Below, piece after piece: positions 35,377 to 44,411 of a stretch of 64,000 nt of DNA. The notes below the pieces were generated by a model. That model did no database searches and was not told the origin of the DNA. It worked only from the letters and a program-made list of their open reading frames with translations. Made by a program: the position numbers and the translations under genes. Position 1 is the first letter of the stretch. Each line of letters starts with the position of its first letter. The stretch comes from Mycobacterium alsense (lineage in GTDB: Bacteria > Actinomycetota > Actinomycetes > Mycobacteriales > Mycobacteriaceae): positions 1 through 64,000 of the forward strand of contig NZ_MVHD01000016.1 in assembly GCF_002086635.1 (NCBI RefSeq), given 5' to 3'.

Positions 35377-36606
35377 TCACCGCTTCGATTCCGGACGCGG
35401 TTCCTTGGGCAGCCCCAGCAATTGTTCGCCGATCACGTTGCGCTGGATCTGTGAACTGCCCGCGTAGATGGTCGCCGCCCGCGCGTAGAGCAACTGGCCC
35501 ATCCAGCAGGCGGGGGAGTTCGGGGTCCCCGCCTCGGGGACTAGCCGCGCCCCACCGTTGCCCGGGCCCTGCGGGCAAACCGCCTCGAGCCCAAGGATTT
35601 CGGCGGCCAGTTCGGTATACCGCCGGAAGTACTCGCTCCAGATGACCTTCGTGACGGCGGCCTCGGCCCCGGGCGCCTGTCCGCCCTGCGTCAGGGTGAG
35701 GGCACGATAGCCCCGATAGCGCATGATCGCCACCCGCGTGTAACACCACGCCAGCACGTCGCGGATGCGCGGGTCGGTGTGCAATCCACGCCGTCGGGCC
35801 AGTTCGCACAGCCGCTCCAGGTCTCGACCGAAATCAATTGCCGCCGTGGCAATTTGTGACCCGCGCTCGAAACCCAGCAGGGTCATCGCGGTCGACCACC
35901 CGGCACCGACCCCGCCGACGACGTTGACCGACGGGGTGTGCGCATCGGTGAAGAACACCTCGCAAAAGGAGGAGTGTCCGACCGCGTTGACGATCGGGCG
36001 CACCACGACGCCGGGCTGGTCCATGGGCACCAGCAGGAACGACAGGCCCCTGTGTTTGGGGGCGGCCGGGTCGGTGCGCGCAAGCAGGAAGATCCAGTTT
36101 GCGGTGGCCCCGGCCGATGTCCAGATCTTCTGGCCGTTGATCACCCACCGGTCACCGTCGAGTACGGCCCTGGTCCGCACGGCCGCCAGGTCGGAGCCGG
36201 CCTCGGGCTCGGAGAATCCCTGGCACCAGCGATCTTCACCGCTGAGGATGCGGGGCAGGAAGGTCTTCTTCTGCTCCTCGGAACCCAGGGCGATCAGCGT
36301 GTTGCCCAGCAGATCGATGCCGAGCAGGTCGTTTTCCGCCCGTTCTGGCGCGCCGGCCCGCGCGAACTCCTCGGCGAGCACCACCTGATCGATCGGGGAG
36401 AGGCCGCCGCCGCCGTACTCTTTGGGCCAGGACACGGCCACCAGGCCGCCCGCGGCAAGGCACTGCCGCCACTGCCGCGCGAACGCCTCTCGCTCGTCCT
36501 GGCCGAGGGCCCCAGGGCCCGCCCAGCCGGCCGGCAGGTGCGTGGCGAGAAACGCGCGGATCCGGTGGCGGAACGCTTCCGTTTCGGGCGGGTAGCTGAC
36601 ATCCAT
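35377..36606 (-). CDS. fadE17: Acyl-CoA dehydrogenase, FadE17-like
   Basis: The 409-residue acyl-CoA dehydrogenase has the same length as M. tuberculosis FadE17. Motifs: [40 protein letters not shown] (FAD/substrate loop), [20 protein letters not shown], and a C-terminal [20 protein letters not shown]. The ATG at 36606 follows GGGGGTGGC; the longer frame upstream is a shadow of echA13. With FadE18 it probably forms a heterotetramer that dehydrogenates a branched or ring-containing acyl-CoA; such pairs act on sterol side chains, but this pair's substrate is unknown. In M. tuberculosis the operon is Mce3R-controlled. Confidence 0.92.
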   Translation of the reverse strand: MDVSYPPETEAFRHRIRAFLATHLPAGWAGPGALGQDEREAFARQWRQCLAAGGLVAVSWPKEYGGGGLSPIDQVVLAEEFARAGAPERAENDLLGIDLLGNTLIALGSEEQKKTFLPRILSGEDRWCQGFSEPEAGSDLAAVRTRAVLDGDRWVINGQKIWTSAGATANWIFLLARTDPAAPKHRGLSFLLVPMDQPGVVVRPIVNAVGHSSFCEVFFTDAHTPSVNVVGGVGAGWSTAMTLLGFERGSQIATAAIDFGRDLERLCELARRRGLHTDPRIRDVLAWCYTRVAIMRYRGYRALTLTQGGQAPGAEAAVTKVIWSEYFRRYTELAAEILGLEAVCPQGPGNGGARLVPEAGTPNSPACWMGQLLYARAATIYAGSSQIQRNVIGEQLLGLPKEPRPESKR

Positions 36607-36620
36607 GCGCGCCACCCCCG

Positions 36621-37568
36621 TCACGGTCGGTGCTTTGCGGCGGGCAGGATGTCCGGCGCGGCGCGCCAGTCGTCGAGCCCGTGCTCGACCGTTCCGTAAG
36701 AGAGTTTCCCCCCGGTGATTTCGCCCCAGTGGGCATGATTGAGCTGGTGGATCTTGAAGCAGCCGTCCAGTGCGGTCGAAAAGCCCATGGCATCGACGGT
36801 TTGGTTCACCGATTCCTTGATGAGCAGCGCCGGCATCGTGGGTAGCTTCGCGATGCGCCGAGCGAATTCGATTGTGCTGTCGATTAATTCGGCATCGGGA
36901 AACACCTTGCTCACCATCCCGAGCGAATGCGCTTCGTCCGCGCCGATCGAGTCGCCGGTGAGCAGGAGTTCTTTGGCCTTGCGCGGCCCGAACTCCCACG
37001 GGTGACCGAAGTACTCGACCCCACACATCCCCAGCCTGGTCCCGACCACATCGGCGAACACCGTGTCCTGACCCGCGACGATCAGATCGCAGCACCAGGC
37101 CAGCATCAAGCCCGCGGACAGGACCGTCCCGTGTACCTGGGCGATGGTGATCTTCCGCAGGTTGCGCCACCTCTTGGTGTTCTCGAAGAAGTAGTGCCAC
37201 TCCTGGCGGTTTCGCGACTCCACCCCGCCGAAGGTCCCGCCGTTGCACCGATAGGTGGGGTGACCGCCCGGGCCCGGCGAGCGCTCGCGAACGTCGTCGG
37301 CGGAGCCGAGGTCGTGTCCCGCGGAGAAGCAGGGCCCGGCGCCGCGCAAGATGACCACCCGAACGGTGTCATCGGCCTCGGCGCGTTCGAACGCGACGCC
37401 CAACTCGACGAGCATGCCGCGAGTCTGCGCGTTGCGCTGTTTGGGGCGATCCAGGGTGATCGCGGCGATCCGACCCTCGTCCAACGTCTCGTACCGGATG
37501 AAGGCGAAATCCTGCACAAACCGTTCATCGGGCGGGCGATCGACCGGACCGGTCCCGGTGACGCTCAT
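36621..37568 (-). CDS. echA13: Enoyl-CoA hydratase/isomerase, EchA13-like
   Basis: The 315-residue crotonase-fold protein has the oxyanion-hole strand [15 protein letters not shown] (about residues 78-92) and the second one in [20 protein letters not shown]. The usual first catalytic Glu region is shifted, with [15 protein letters not shown] near 180, so hydratase versus isomerase activity cannot be decided. It is longer than ordinary EchA proteins because of an N-terminal extension and an insert with [14 protein letters not shown]. It heads the operon with fadE17-fadE18-fadD. Its promoter lies in the 234-bp gap with the Mce3R-type box. The M. tuberculosis homologue is Rv1935c. Confidence 0.9.
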   Translation of the reverse strand: MSVTGTGPVDRPPDERFVQDFAFIRYETLDEGRIAAITLDRPKQRNAQTRGMLVELGVAFERAEADDTVRVVILRGAGPCFSAGHDLGSADDVRERSPGPGGHPTYRCNGGTFGGVESRNRQEWHYFFENTKRWRNLRKITIAQVHGTVLSAGLMLAWCCDLIVAGQDTVFADVVGTRLGMCGVEYFGHPWEFGPRKAKELLLTGDSIGADEAHSLGMVSKVFPDAELIDSTIEFARRIAKLPTMPALLIKESVNQTVDAMGFSTALDGCFKIHQLNHAHWGEITGGKLSYGTVEHGLDDWRAAPDILPAAKHRP

Positions 37569-37715
37569 GGCGGCTCCTCACTGCTCGCTGCGCGCTGCGC
37601 GGGCGACCTGTGCGAGGTTACGCGGCGATCACCCGATATGTCCATAACCAATACGCTTCTGTACAACGATAGATCATACGAATTCCCACGCAAAATGGGT
37701 CTTGTATGTTATGAA

Positions 37716-37733
37716 GTATCTTGCTAGTACTGT
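37716..37733 (+). promoter_or_regulatory. 18-nt box shared with the mce3R-yrbE3A gap (candidate Mce3R site)
   Basis: GTATCTTGCTAGTACTGT is identical, in reverse orientation, to 46125-46142. It lies in the divergent gap between echA13 and the LLM gene. Both promoters that share it correspond to operons known to be Mce3R-repressed in M. tuberculosis, so the box is a strong operator candidate. On either side the copies also agree: 23 nt with one mismatch if extended 5'. Confidence 0.75.
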
Positions 37734-37802
37734 GGTATACCTACAGAGGACGCCGCCACGGCGCCGGACGATCCGGCCGGGCGCAACGAGGAAGGGTTCA
37801 AC

Positions 37803-38912
37803 GTGGAGATCGGAATTTTTCTCATGCCCGCCCATCCGCCGGAGCGCTCCCTCTACGACGCGACCCAATGGGACCTCGACATCATCGAGCTGGCCGATCG
37901 GCTGGGCTACGTCGAGGCCTGGGTCGGCGAACACTTCACCGTGCCGTGGGAGCCGATCTGCGCGCCCGACCTGCTGTTGGCCCAGGCGTTGCTGCGCACC
38001 ACCCGCATCAAGCTGGCTCCCGGCGCGCACCTGCTGCCCTACCACCACCCGGTCGAATTGGCCCATCGGGTGGCCTATTTCGACCACCTGGCCCAGGGCC
38101 GCTTCATGCTGGGAGTCGGGGCGAGCGGCATCCCGGGCGACTGGGCGCTCTATGACGTGGACGGAAAGAACGGCGAGCATCGCGAGATGACGCGTGAAGC
38201 GCTCGAAATCATGTTGCGCATCTGGACCGAGGACGAGCCCTGGGAACATCGCGGAAAGTACTGGAACGCCAACGGAATCGCGCCGATGTTCGAGGGCCTG
38301 ATGAAGCGTCACATCAAGCCCTACCAGAAGCCTCATCCGCCCATCGGGGTCACCGGGTTCAGCGCGGGTTCGGAGACCCTGAAGCTGGCCGGCGAACGCG
38401 GTTATCTGCCAATGAGTTTGGACCTCAACACCGAATACGTTGCGACCCACTGGGACGCGGTGCTGGAAGGCGCCGAGCGATCCGGCCGGACGCCGGATCG
38501 CCGCGACTGGCGACTGGTGCGTGAAGTACTGGTGGCCGAGACGGACGAACAGGCGTTCCGGTATGCCGTCGACGGCACGATGGGCCGGGCCATGCGCGAA
38601 TACGTGCTGCCGACCTTCCGCATGTTCGGCATGACCAAGTTCTACAAGCACAACCCGTCGGTGCCCGATGACGACGTGACCCCGGAATACCTCGCGGAGA
38701 ACACCTTCGTGGTCGGGTCGGTGGACACGGTCGTCGACAAACTCGAGGCGACCTATGACCAGGTCGGTGGCTTCGGCCACCTCTTGGTGCTTGGATTCGA
38801 CTACGTCGAGAACCCGGGCCCCTGGAAGGAGTCGTTGCGACTGCTGGCCGAGGAAGTCATGCCGAGACTCAACGCCCGCATCGCCAAGAAGCCCGCCGTC
38901 GCCATCGTCTAG
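37803..38912 (+). CDS. LLM-class flavin-dependent monooxygenase (Rv1936-like)
   Basis: The 369-residue bacterial-luciferase-fold enzyme starts MEIGIFLMPAHPPERSLYDA and has VEAWVGEHFTVPWEPICAPD near residues 36-55, TRIKLAPGAHLLPYHHP, and HLAQGRFMLGVGASGIPGD. The pattern resembles limonene- and alkane-type LLM monooxygenases that use FMNH2. The GTG at 37803 follows GAGGAAGGG. First gene of the divergent operon next to the Mce3R box. It may take reduced flavin from the reductase fusion downstream, since the M. tuberculosis flavin reductase gene (Rv1939) is not present here. Confidence 0.88.
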   Translation: MEIGIFLMPAHPPERSLYDATQWDLDIIELADRLGYVEAWVGEHFTVPWEPICAPDLLLAQALLRTTRIKLAPGAHLLPYHHPVELAHRVAYFDHLAQGRFMLGVGASGIPGDWALYDVDGKNGEHREMTREALEIMLRIWTEDEPWEHRGKYWNANGIAPMFEGLMKRHIKPYQKPHPPIGVTGFSAGSETLKLAGERGYLPMSLDLNTEYVATHWDAVLEGAERSGRTPDRRDWRLVREVLVAETDEQAFRYAVDGTMGRAMREYVLPTFRMFGMTKFYKHNPSVPDDDVTPEYLAENTFVVGSVDTVVDKLEATYDQVGGFGHLLVLGFDYVENPGPWKESLRLLAEEVMPRLNARIAKKPAVAIV

Positions 38913-38942
38913 CGTTCCGCGCTCGTGGGAAGGGACACCGAA

Positions 38943-41468
38943 ATGGCGGTTCGTCAGGTCACCGTCGGCTATTCGGACGGGACGCACCGGGCGATGCCGG
39001 TGCGGCCGGATCAATCCATCCTCGAGGCCGCCGAGGAACACGGTGTGGCCATCGTCAACGAATGCCAGAGCGGGATCTGCGGCACCTGCGTCGCGACGTG
39101 CACCGCCGGGCGCTACCAGATGGGGCGCACCGAGGGGTTGTCCGACGTGGAGCGGGAGGCCCGCAAGATCCTGACGTGCCAGACGTTCGCGGACAGCGAC
39201 TGCCGGATCGAACTGCAGTACCCGGCCGACGACAACGCGGCGCTGCTGGTCGCCGGCGAGGGCGTGGTGACCGGGATCGACCTGGTGTCACCCGGCACCG
39301 CCCTGCTGCGCGTGGACGTCTCCGCCATGGCGCCGGCCCCGAAATACAAGCCGGGCCAGTTCGCCCAGTTGCAGGTTCCCGGCACCACCGCGTGGCGCAA
39401 CTATTCCTACGCCCACGCGAGCGGCGACGGGGCCGAATTGGAGTTCGTCATCCGGCTGCTGCCCGACGGGGAGATGTCGAACTACCTTCGCGACCGCGCC
39501 CGGCCCGGCGACCGCATCGCGCTGCGGGGCAGCAAAGGCAACTTCTACCTGCGCCCCGTCGTGCGGCCGGTCATCCTCGTCGCGGGCGGCACGGGTTTGT
39601 CGGCGATCCTGGCCATCGCCGAGAGCCTCGAGGGCGGGACGGCCCACCCCGTTCACCTGCTCTACGGAGTGACCTCGGTCGAAGACCTGTGCAAGCTCGA
39701 CGAACTGAAGGCGCTGGAACGCCGCGTCGCGGGCTTGGAGCTGCACGTCATCGTCGCGCGCCCGGACGCCGAATGGGACGGGCGGACGGGGCTGGTCACC
39801 GATCTGCTGGACGAGCGGATGCTGGCCGGCGGCGACGCCGACGTCTACCTGTGCGGTCCCGGCGCGATGGTCGAAGCCACCCGAACCTGGCTGCAACGCA
39901 ACGGCTTCCACCGCGTCGGGCTGTACCACGAGAAATTCGTGGCCAGCGGGGCCGCGCTGCGCCGCAACCCGGTCTTCCTCGACTACTCGAGTCTGGACCT
40001 GGCCGACGTCCGCCGCCGCGGCCGCGGTACGGCGGTGGTCATCGGCGGCAGCATCGCGGGCATCGCCGCGGCCAAGGTATGCAGTGAAACCTTCGAACGC
40101 GTCATCGTGCTGGAAATGGACGATCCGCACCGTCGCCGTGAGGGCAGGCCGGGCGCGGCGCAGGGCTGGCACCTCCATCACCTGCTGACCGCCGGCCAGA
40201 TCGAGTTGGAGCGCTTCTTCCCCGGCATCGTCGACGACATGGTGCGCGAGGGAGCCTTCAAGGTCGACATGGCGGCCCAGTACCGGATCCGCTTGGGCGG
40301 CACCTGGAAGAAACCCGGGACGAGCGACATCGAGATCGTGTGCGCCGGACGTCCGCTGCTCGAATGGTGTGTGCGGCGCCGGCTGGACGACGAACCGAAA
40401 ATCGACTTCCGCTACGAGTCGGAGGTCACCGACCTGGTGTTCGACCGCCACACCAACACCGTCGTCGGCGTCGCCGTGCCGGGTGACGGCGGCGGCCTCG
40501 AAATCGTGCCGGCCGAGTTCGTCGTGGACGCGTCGGGCAAGAACACCCGCGTGCCGGAGTTCTTGGAGCGCATCGGCATCGGGGCTCCCGAGGTGGAGCA
40601 GGACATCATCAACTGCTTCTACTCCACCATGCAGCACCGGGTTCCGCCGGAGCGGCAATGGCAGGACAAGGTGATGGTGATCTGCTACGCCTACCGGCCC
40701 TACGAGGACACCTACGCCGCGCAGTACTACACCGACAGCTCGCGCACCATCCTGTCCACGTCGTTGGTGGCGTACAACTGCTACTCGCCCCCACGCACCG
40801 CGCGGGAGTTCCGCGAGTTCGCCGACCTGATGCCGTCGCCGGTCATCGGGGAGAACATCGACGGGCTCGAGCCGGCCTCGCCGATCTACAACTTCCGATA
40901 CCCCAACATGCTGCGTCTGCGCTACGAGAAGAAGCGAAACCTTCCGCGCGCGCTGGTGGCGGTGGGCGATGCCTACACGAGTGCCGACCCCGTCTCCGGG
41001 CTCGGTATGAGCTTGGCGCTCAAGGAAGTTCGCGAGATGCAGCTGCTGTTGGCCAAGTATCGTCCCGGGCACCGGGATCTGCCACGCCGGTACTATCGGT
41101 CCATCGCCAAGATGGCCGACACGGCCTGGTTCGTGATCCGCGAACAGAACCTGCGCTTCGACTGGATCAAGGACGTGGACAAGAAGCGCCCCTTTTATTT
41201 CCGGGCGCTCACCTGGTACATGGACCGGTTGTTGGAGTTGGTGCACGACGACCTCGACGCCTACCGCGAGTTTCTGGCCGTCGTGCACCTGGTCAAGCCG
41301 CCGATGGCGCTGATGAAGCCCGCGATCGCCCGCCGCGTCCTCGGCAAGTGGGCCCGCACCCGGTTGGCGGGGGAGAAGACGCTGATCGCCCGCAACTACG
41401 AAAACCGTTCGATACCGGCCGCCCCCGCGAGTCAACTCGTGGGCGCCGGCGCTTCGGACGGGCACTGA
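38943..41468 (+). CDS. 2Fe-2S ferredoxin-reductase / FAD-monooxygenase fusion (Rv1937-like)
   Basis: This 841-residue protein has three electron-transfer modules. Residues 1-95 are a plant-type 2Fe-2S ferredoxin with Cys41, 46, 49 and 79 (CX4CX2CX29C). Residues ~105-340 are an FAD/NAD(P)H reductase with RNYSYA (FAD), VAGGTGLSAIL (NAD) and CGPGAM. Residues ~360-830 are an aromatic-hydroxylase-like FAD protein with the VIGGSIAGIAAA Rossmann motif and GDAYTSADPVSGLGMS. One chain thus joins NADH oxidation to a flavin oxygenase-like domain. It matches Rv1937 of M. tuberculosis (839 residues). GGGAAGGG supports the ATG at 38943. Reaction unknown; an aromatic or isoprenoid hydroxylation/epoxidation is the likely type. 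Confidence 0.88.
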   Translation: MAVRQVTVGYSDGTHRAMPVRPDQSILEAAEEHGVAIVNECQSGICGTCVATCTAGRYQMGRTEGLSDVEREARKILTCQTFADSDCRIELQYPADDNAALLVAGEGVVTGIDLVSPGTALLRVDVSAMAPAPKYKPGQFAQLQVPGTTAWRNYSYAHASGDGAELEFVIRLLPDGEMSNYLRDRARPGDRIALRGSKGNFYLRPVVRPVILVAGGTGLSAILAIAESLEGGTAHPVHLLYGVTSVEDLCKLDELKALERRVAGLELHVIVARPDAEWDGRTGLVTDLLDERMLAGGDADVYLCGPGAMVEATRTWLQRNGFHRVGLYHEKFVASGAALRRNPVFLDYSSLDLADVRRRGRGTAVVIGGSIAGIAAAKVCSETFERVIVLEMDDPHRRREGRPGAAQGWHLHHLLTAGQIELERFFPGIVDDMVREGAFKVDMAAQYRIRLGGTWKKPGTSDIEIVCAGRPLLEWCVRRRLDDEPKIDFRYESEVTDLVFDRHTNTVVGVAVPGDGGGLEIVPAEFVVDASGKNTRVPEFLERIGIGAPEVEQDIINCFYSTMQHRVPPERQWQDKVMVICYAYRPYEDTYAAQYYTDSSRTILSTSLVAYNCYSPPRTAREFREFADLMPSPVIGENIDGLEPASPIYNFRYPNMLRLRYEKKRNLPRALVAVGDAYTSADPVSGLGMSLALKEVREMQLLLAKYRPGHRDLPRRYYRSIAKMADTAWFVIREQNLRFDWIKDVDKKRPFYFRALTWYMDRLLELVHDDLDAYREFLAVVHLVKPPMALMKPAIARRVLGKWARTRLAGEKTLIARNYENRSIPAAPASQLVGAGASDGH

Positions 41469-41498
41469 AACGACGCGCACCGCGAGAGAGAGGCCGAC

Positions 41499-42554
41499 AT
41501 GTCGCAGGTCCATAAGTCGCTGAGCTGCCGGGGCACCCGCATCCACGCCGTCGAGGAGGGCGAGGGACCGTTGGTGGTCTTGCTCCACGGGTTCCCGGAG
41601 TCCTGGTACTCGTGGCGCCGTCAGATCCCCGCGCTCGCCGGTGCCGGCTACCGCGTGGTGGCCATAGACCAGCGCGGCTACGGGCGCTCGTCGAAGTACC
41701 GTGTCCAAACCGCTTATCGCATCAAGGAATTGGTCGGCGACGTCGTCGGTGTCCTCGACGCCTACGGCGAGGACACCGCCGTCGTCATCGGTCACGACTG
41801 GGGCGCGCCGGTCGCGTGGACCTTCGCCTGGCTGCACCCGGAACGATGCGCCGGGGTGGTGGGCATCAGCGTTCCCTTCGCCGGGCGCGGCGTAATCGGC
41901 CTGCCGGGCAGTCCGTTCGGCGAGCACCGCCCCAACGACTACCACCTGCGACTCGCCGGCGAGGGCAGGGTCTGGTACCAGGACTACTTCTCCGCGCAGG
42001 ACGGCATCATCGCCGAGATCGAAGAAGACGTGCGGGCGTGGCTACTCGGGCTGACGTACACGGTGTCCGGTGAGGGGATGATCGCGGCGACCAAGGCCGC
42101 CGTCGACGCCGGCGTCGACCTGGAGTCCATGGACCCGATCGACGTGATCCGCGCCGGCCCGCTCTGCATGGCCGCGGGCGCAAAGCTGAAGGACGCGTTC
42201 ATCTATCCCGAGACGATGCCGGCCTGGTTCACCGACGCCGACCTCGATTTCTACGCCGGCGAGTTCGAGCGCTCCGGCTTCGGGGGGCCGCTGAGCTTCT
42301 ATCACAACATCGACAACGACTGGCACGATCTGGCCGAGTACGAGGGCACGCCGCTCACCCCGCCCGCGATGTTCATCGGCGGCCAGTACGACGTCGGGAC
42401 GACCTGGGGCGCCGAGGCCCTCGAGCGTGCCCACGAGCTCATGCCGAACTACCGCGGCACCCACATGATCGCCGACGTCGGGCACTGGATTCAGCAGGAA
42501 GCCCCCGAGGAGACCAACCGGCTCCTGCTCGATTTCCTTGGCGGGCTTGGTTAG
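41499..42554 (+). CDS. ephB: Epoxide hydrolase, alpha/beta-hydrolase fold (EphB-like)
   Basis: The 351-residue protein has the oxyanion HGFPESWYSWR (from His30), the nucleophile elbow GHDWGAP with Asp100, and a C-terminal VGHWIQQEAPEE with His329 of the Asp-His-Asp triad. An aspartate nucleophile rather than serine, and Tyr residues in the cap, indicate epoxide hydrolysis to a diol. Length matches M. tuberculosis EphB (Rv1938). It follows the monooxygenase fusion by 30 nt, consistent with opening an epoxide made by one of the two upstream oxygenases. AGAGAGAGG lies before the ATG. Confidence 0.93.
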   Translation: MSQVHKSLSCRGTRIHAVEEGEGPLVVLLHGFPESWYSWRRQIPALAGAGYRVVAIDQRGYGRSSKYRVQTAYRIKELVGDVVGVLDAYGEDTAVVIGHDWGAPVAWTFAWLHPERCAGVVGISVPFAGRGVIGLPGSPFGEHRPNDYHLRLAGEGRVWYQDYFSAQDGIIAEIEEDVRAWLLGLTYTVSGEGMIAATKAAVDAGVDLESMDPIDVIRAGPLCMAAGAKLKDAFIYPETMPAWFTDADLDFYAGEFERSGFGGPLSFYHNIDNDWHDLAEYEGTPLTPPAMFIGGQYDVGTTWGAEALERAHELMPNYRGTHMIADVGHWIQQEAPEETNRLLLDFLGGLG

Positions 42555-42569
42555 TCGTATGGCAACACG

Positions 42570-43640
42570 ATGAAGACCAGCGATGTCCGCGTGCGCCGCG
42601 CGATCACGGCGGTGGCCGCGGGGCAACCCGTCGTCCTCGCCGGTGACGCCGATGGCGACGGCCGTCTCGTCTTCGCGGCGGACGCCGCGACACCGCGGCT
42701 GGTCGCATTTGCCATCCGGCACACCTCGGGATACCTGCGGGTCGCGTTGCCGGGCTCCGAGTGCGAACGGCTGAACCTGCCTCCCATGTGCCACCACGAC
42801 ACGGCGCAGTGCGTGTCGGTCGACTGCCGCGGGACCGGAACCGGGATTTCGGCGCGGGATCGCGCGCGCACCATCGCCGCGCTCGCGTCGCCGGACAGTG
42901 CGGCCGCGGACTTCGTGCGCCCGGGTCACGTGCTTCCGGTGCGGGCCCGCGCCGACGGGGTGCTCGGGCGCGCGGCCGCCGCCGAGGCGGCCGTCGACTT
43001 GGCCGATCTCGCGGGACGGCCGCGCGCCGCGGCGCTCGGCGAAATCGTCTCCCGCCGAAGCCCCGCCAAGATGGCCCGCGGCGGTGAGCCGGTCGAATTC
43101 GCCGTCGAACACGGGCTGGCCGTCGTCTCGATCGCCGAACTCGTGGCGTATCGGCAACGCACCGAACCCCAGGTGCTCCGCGTGGCGGAATCGATGCTGC
43201 CCACCCGGGCCGGCGACTCGCGAGTCATCGGCTTTCGCGATGTGCACGGCCACGGTGAGCATTTGGCGGTGATCATCGGCGCGGCCGACGCCGGCGTGCC
43301 CGTTCCGCTGCACGTCCACATCGAGTGCCTGACCGGCGACGTCTTCGGCTCGCGCGCGTGCCGCTGCGGCGGGGAACTGCACGACGCGCTGGCGCGGATG
43401 TCGGCCCGGGGCAACGGTCTGGTCGTGTACCTGCGCCCGCCCGGACCGCCGCGCTCCTGCGGGCTGTACGCCCGGGGCGCGACCGGTGACCCGGTGTCGC
43501 ACACCGTGGCATGGATCCTGCGCGACCTCGGGGTGTATGCCCTCAAGCTGTCCGACGCATCGCCGGGATTCGGCATCGTCTTGTTCGGAGCCATTCGGGA
43601 GCACGGCATAGCAGCCGACGCGTTGGCGGTTGCGGGTTGA
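42570..43640 (+). CDS. ribA1: Degenerate RibBA-type protein (RibA1-like)
   Basis: The 356-residue protein aligns along its length with bifunctional DHBP synthase/GTP cyclohydrolase II. In the RibB half the acidic DDExRENEGD loop is replaced by GDADGDG and the metal histidine (GHTEA) by AAAEA, although TGTGISARDRA and the AEAAVDLADLAG helix remain. In the RibA half the zinc triad HIECLTGDVFGSRACRCGGE is kept, but GHEGRGIGL is PPGPPRSCGL and the region holding catalytic Tyr and Arg is shortened. Canonical riboflavin-pathway activity is therefore doubtful. It is in an oxygenase operon, as is M. tuberculosis ribA1 (Rv1940). The stop overlaps the SDR start (TTGA). Confidence 0.85.
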   Translation: MKTSDVRVRRAITAVAAGQPVVLAGDADGDGRLVFAADAATPRLVAFAIRHTSGYLRVALPGSECERLNLPPMCHHDTAQCVSVDCRGTGTGISARDRARTIAALASPDSAAADFVRPGHVLPVRARADGVLGRAAAAEAAVDLADLAGRPRAAALGEIVSRRSPAKMARGGEPVEFAVEHGLAVVSIAELVAYRQRTEPQVLRVAESMLPTRAGDSRVIGFRDVHGHGEHLAVIIGAADAGVPVPLHVHIECLTGDVFGSRACRCGGELHDALARMSARGNGLVVYLRPPGPPRSCGLYARGATGDPVSHTVAWILRDLGVYALKLSDASPGFGIVLFGAIREHGIAADALAVAG

Positions 43641-44407
43641 GCCATCCGGACCTGGCGGGCAAGGCCGCGATCGTGACCGGGGCCGGGGCCGGCATCGGCC
43701 TCGCGGTCGCCGAGCGCCTCGTCACCGAGGGCTGCCACGTGCTCTGCGCCGACATCGACGGCGCCGCGGCCGATGCGGCCGCGGCGAAAATCGGTTGCGG
43801 CGCAATCGGTCACCGCGTCGACGTCAGCGACGAGGAGCAGGTCATCGGCATGGTCGAGGCGTGCGCCGGGGCATTCGGCGGGGTGGACAAGCTCGTCGCC
43901 AATGCGGGCATCGTCCACATGGCTCCGGTCATCGACACCACCGTCGAGGACTTCGACCGGGTCATGGCGGTCAACCTGCGCGGGGCGTGGCTATGCACCA
44001 AACACGCCGCGCCGAAGATGAACGAACGGGGCGGGGGAGCCATCGTCAACATGTCGTCGTTGGCGGGCCACGTCGGCGTGGGCGGCACGGGGGCATACGG
44101 CATGTCCAAAGCCGGGATCGGCCACCTGAGTCGCATCACCGCCGCGGAGTTGCGCGCGTCGAACATCCGCTCCAATGCCGTGCTGCCCGCGTTCGTCGAC
44201 ACACCGATGCAGCAGACGGCCATCACGATGTTCGACCAAGCGCTCGGTGAGGGCGGCGCGCGCGCGATGATCGCCCGCTTGCAGGGGCGCATGGCGACGC
44301 CGCAGGAGATGGCCGGCATCGTGGCTTTCCTGTTGTCCGACGATGCGGCGATGATCACCGGTACGACGCAGATCGCCGACGGCGGAACGATCGCCGCGCT
44401 CTGGTGA
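43637..44407 (+). CDS. Short-chain dehydrogenase (Rv1941-like)
   Basis: The 256-residue classical SDR (TTG start at 43637 overlapping the RibA1 stop) has the cofactor motif AIVTGAGAGIGLAVA at about 9-23, NAGIVHM near 87, catalytic Ser in VNMSSLAG and YGMSKAG (YxxxK) near 155. The length equals that of Rv1941 in M. tuberculosis, supporting this start. It probably oxidises the diol or an alcohol produced by EphB (inference from order). It ends 4 nt before the convergent mce3R stop. Confidence 0.88.
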   Translation: MSHPDLAGKAAIVTGAGAGIGLAVAERLVTEGCHVLCADIDGAAADAAAAKIGCGAIGHRVDVSDEEQVIGMVEACAGAFGGVDKLVANAGIVHMAPVIDTTVEDFDRVMAVNLRGAWLCTKHAAPKMNERGGGAIVNMSSLAGHVGVGGTGAYGMSKAGIGHLSRITAAELRASNIRSNAVLPAFVDTPMQQTAITMFDQALGEGGARAMIARLQGRMATPQEMAGIVAFLLSDDAAMITGTTQIADGGTIAALW

Positions 44408-44411
44408 CCCG

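Noticed and set aside
35377..37248. 623-residue frame joining fadE17 with upstream sequence
   Set aside because: The first ~214 residues are a shadow of echA13; the acyl-CoA dehydrogenase fold starts at the ATG 36606, giving the same length as FadE17.
37569..37802. A third, degenerate copy of the Mce3R-type box on the minus strand near 37650-37680
   Set aside because: Only scattered matches (TATC, TTG, TAC, GTAT) with gaps could be aligned; not better than chance by eye.
39288..41945. 885-residue open frame on the minus strand
   Set aside because: It is the GC-driven shadow of the fusion oxygenase gene on the plus strand, whose domains and motifs are unambiguous; the antisense translation has no recognisable domain.
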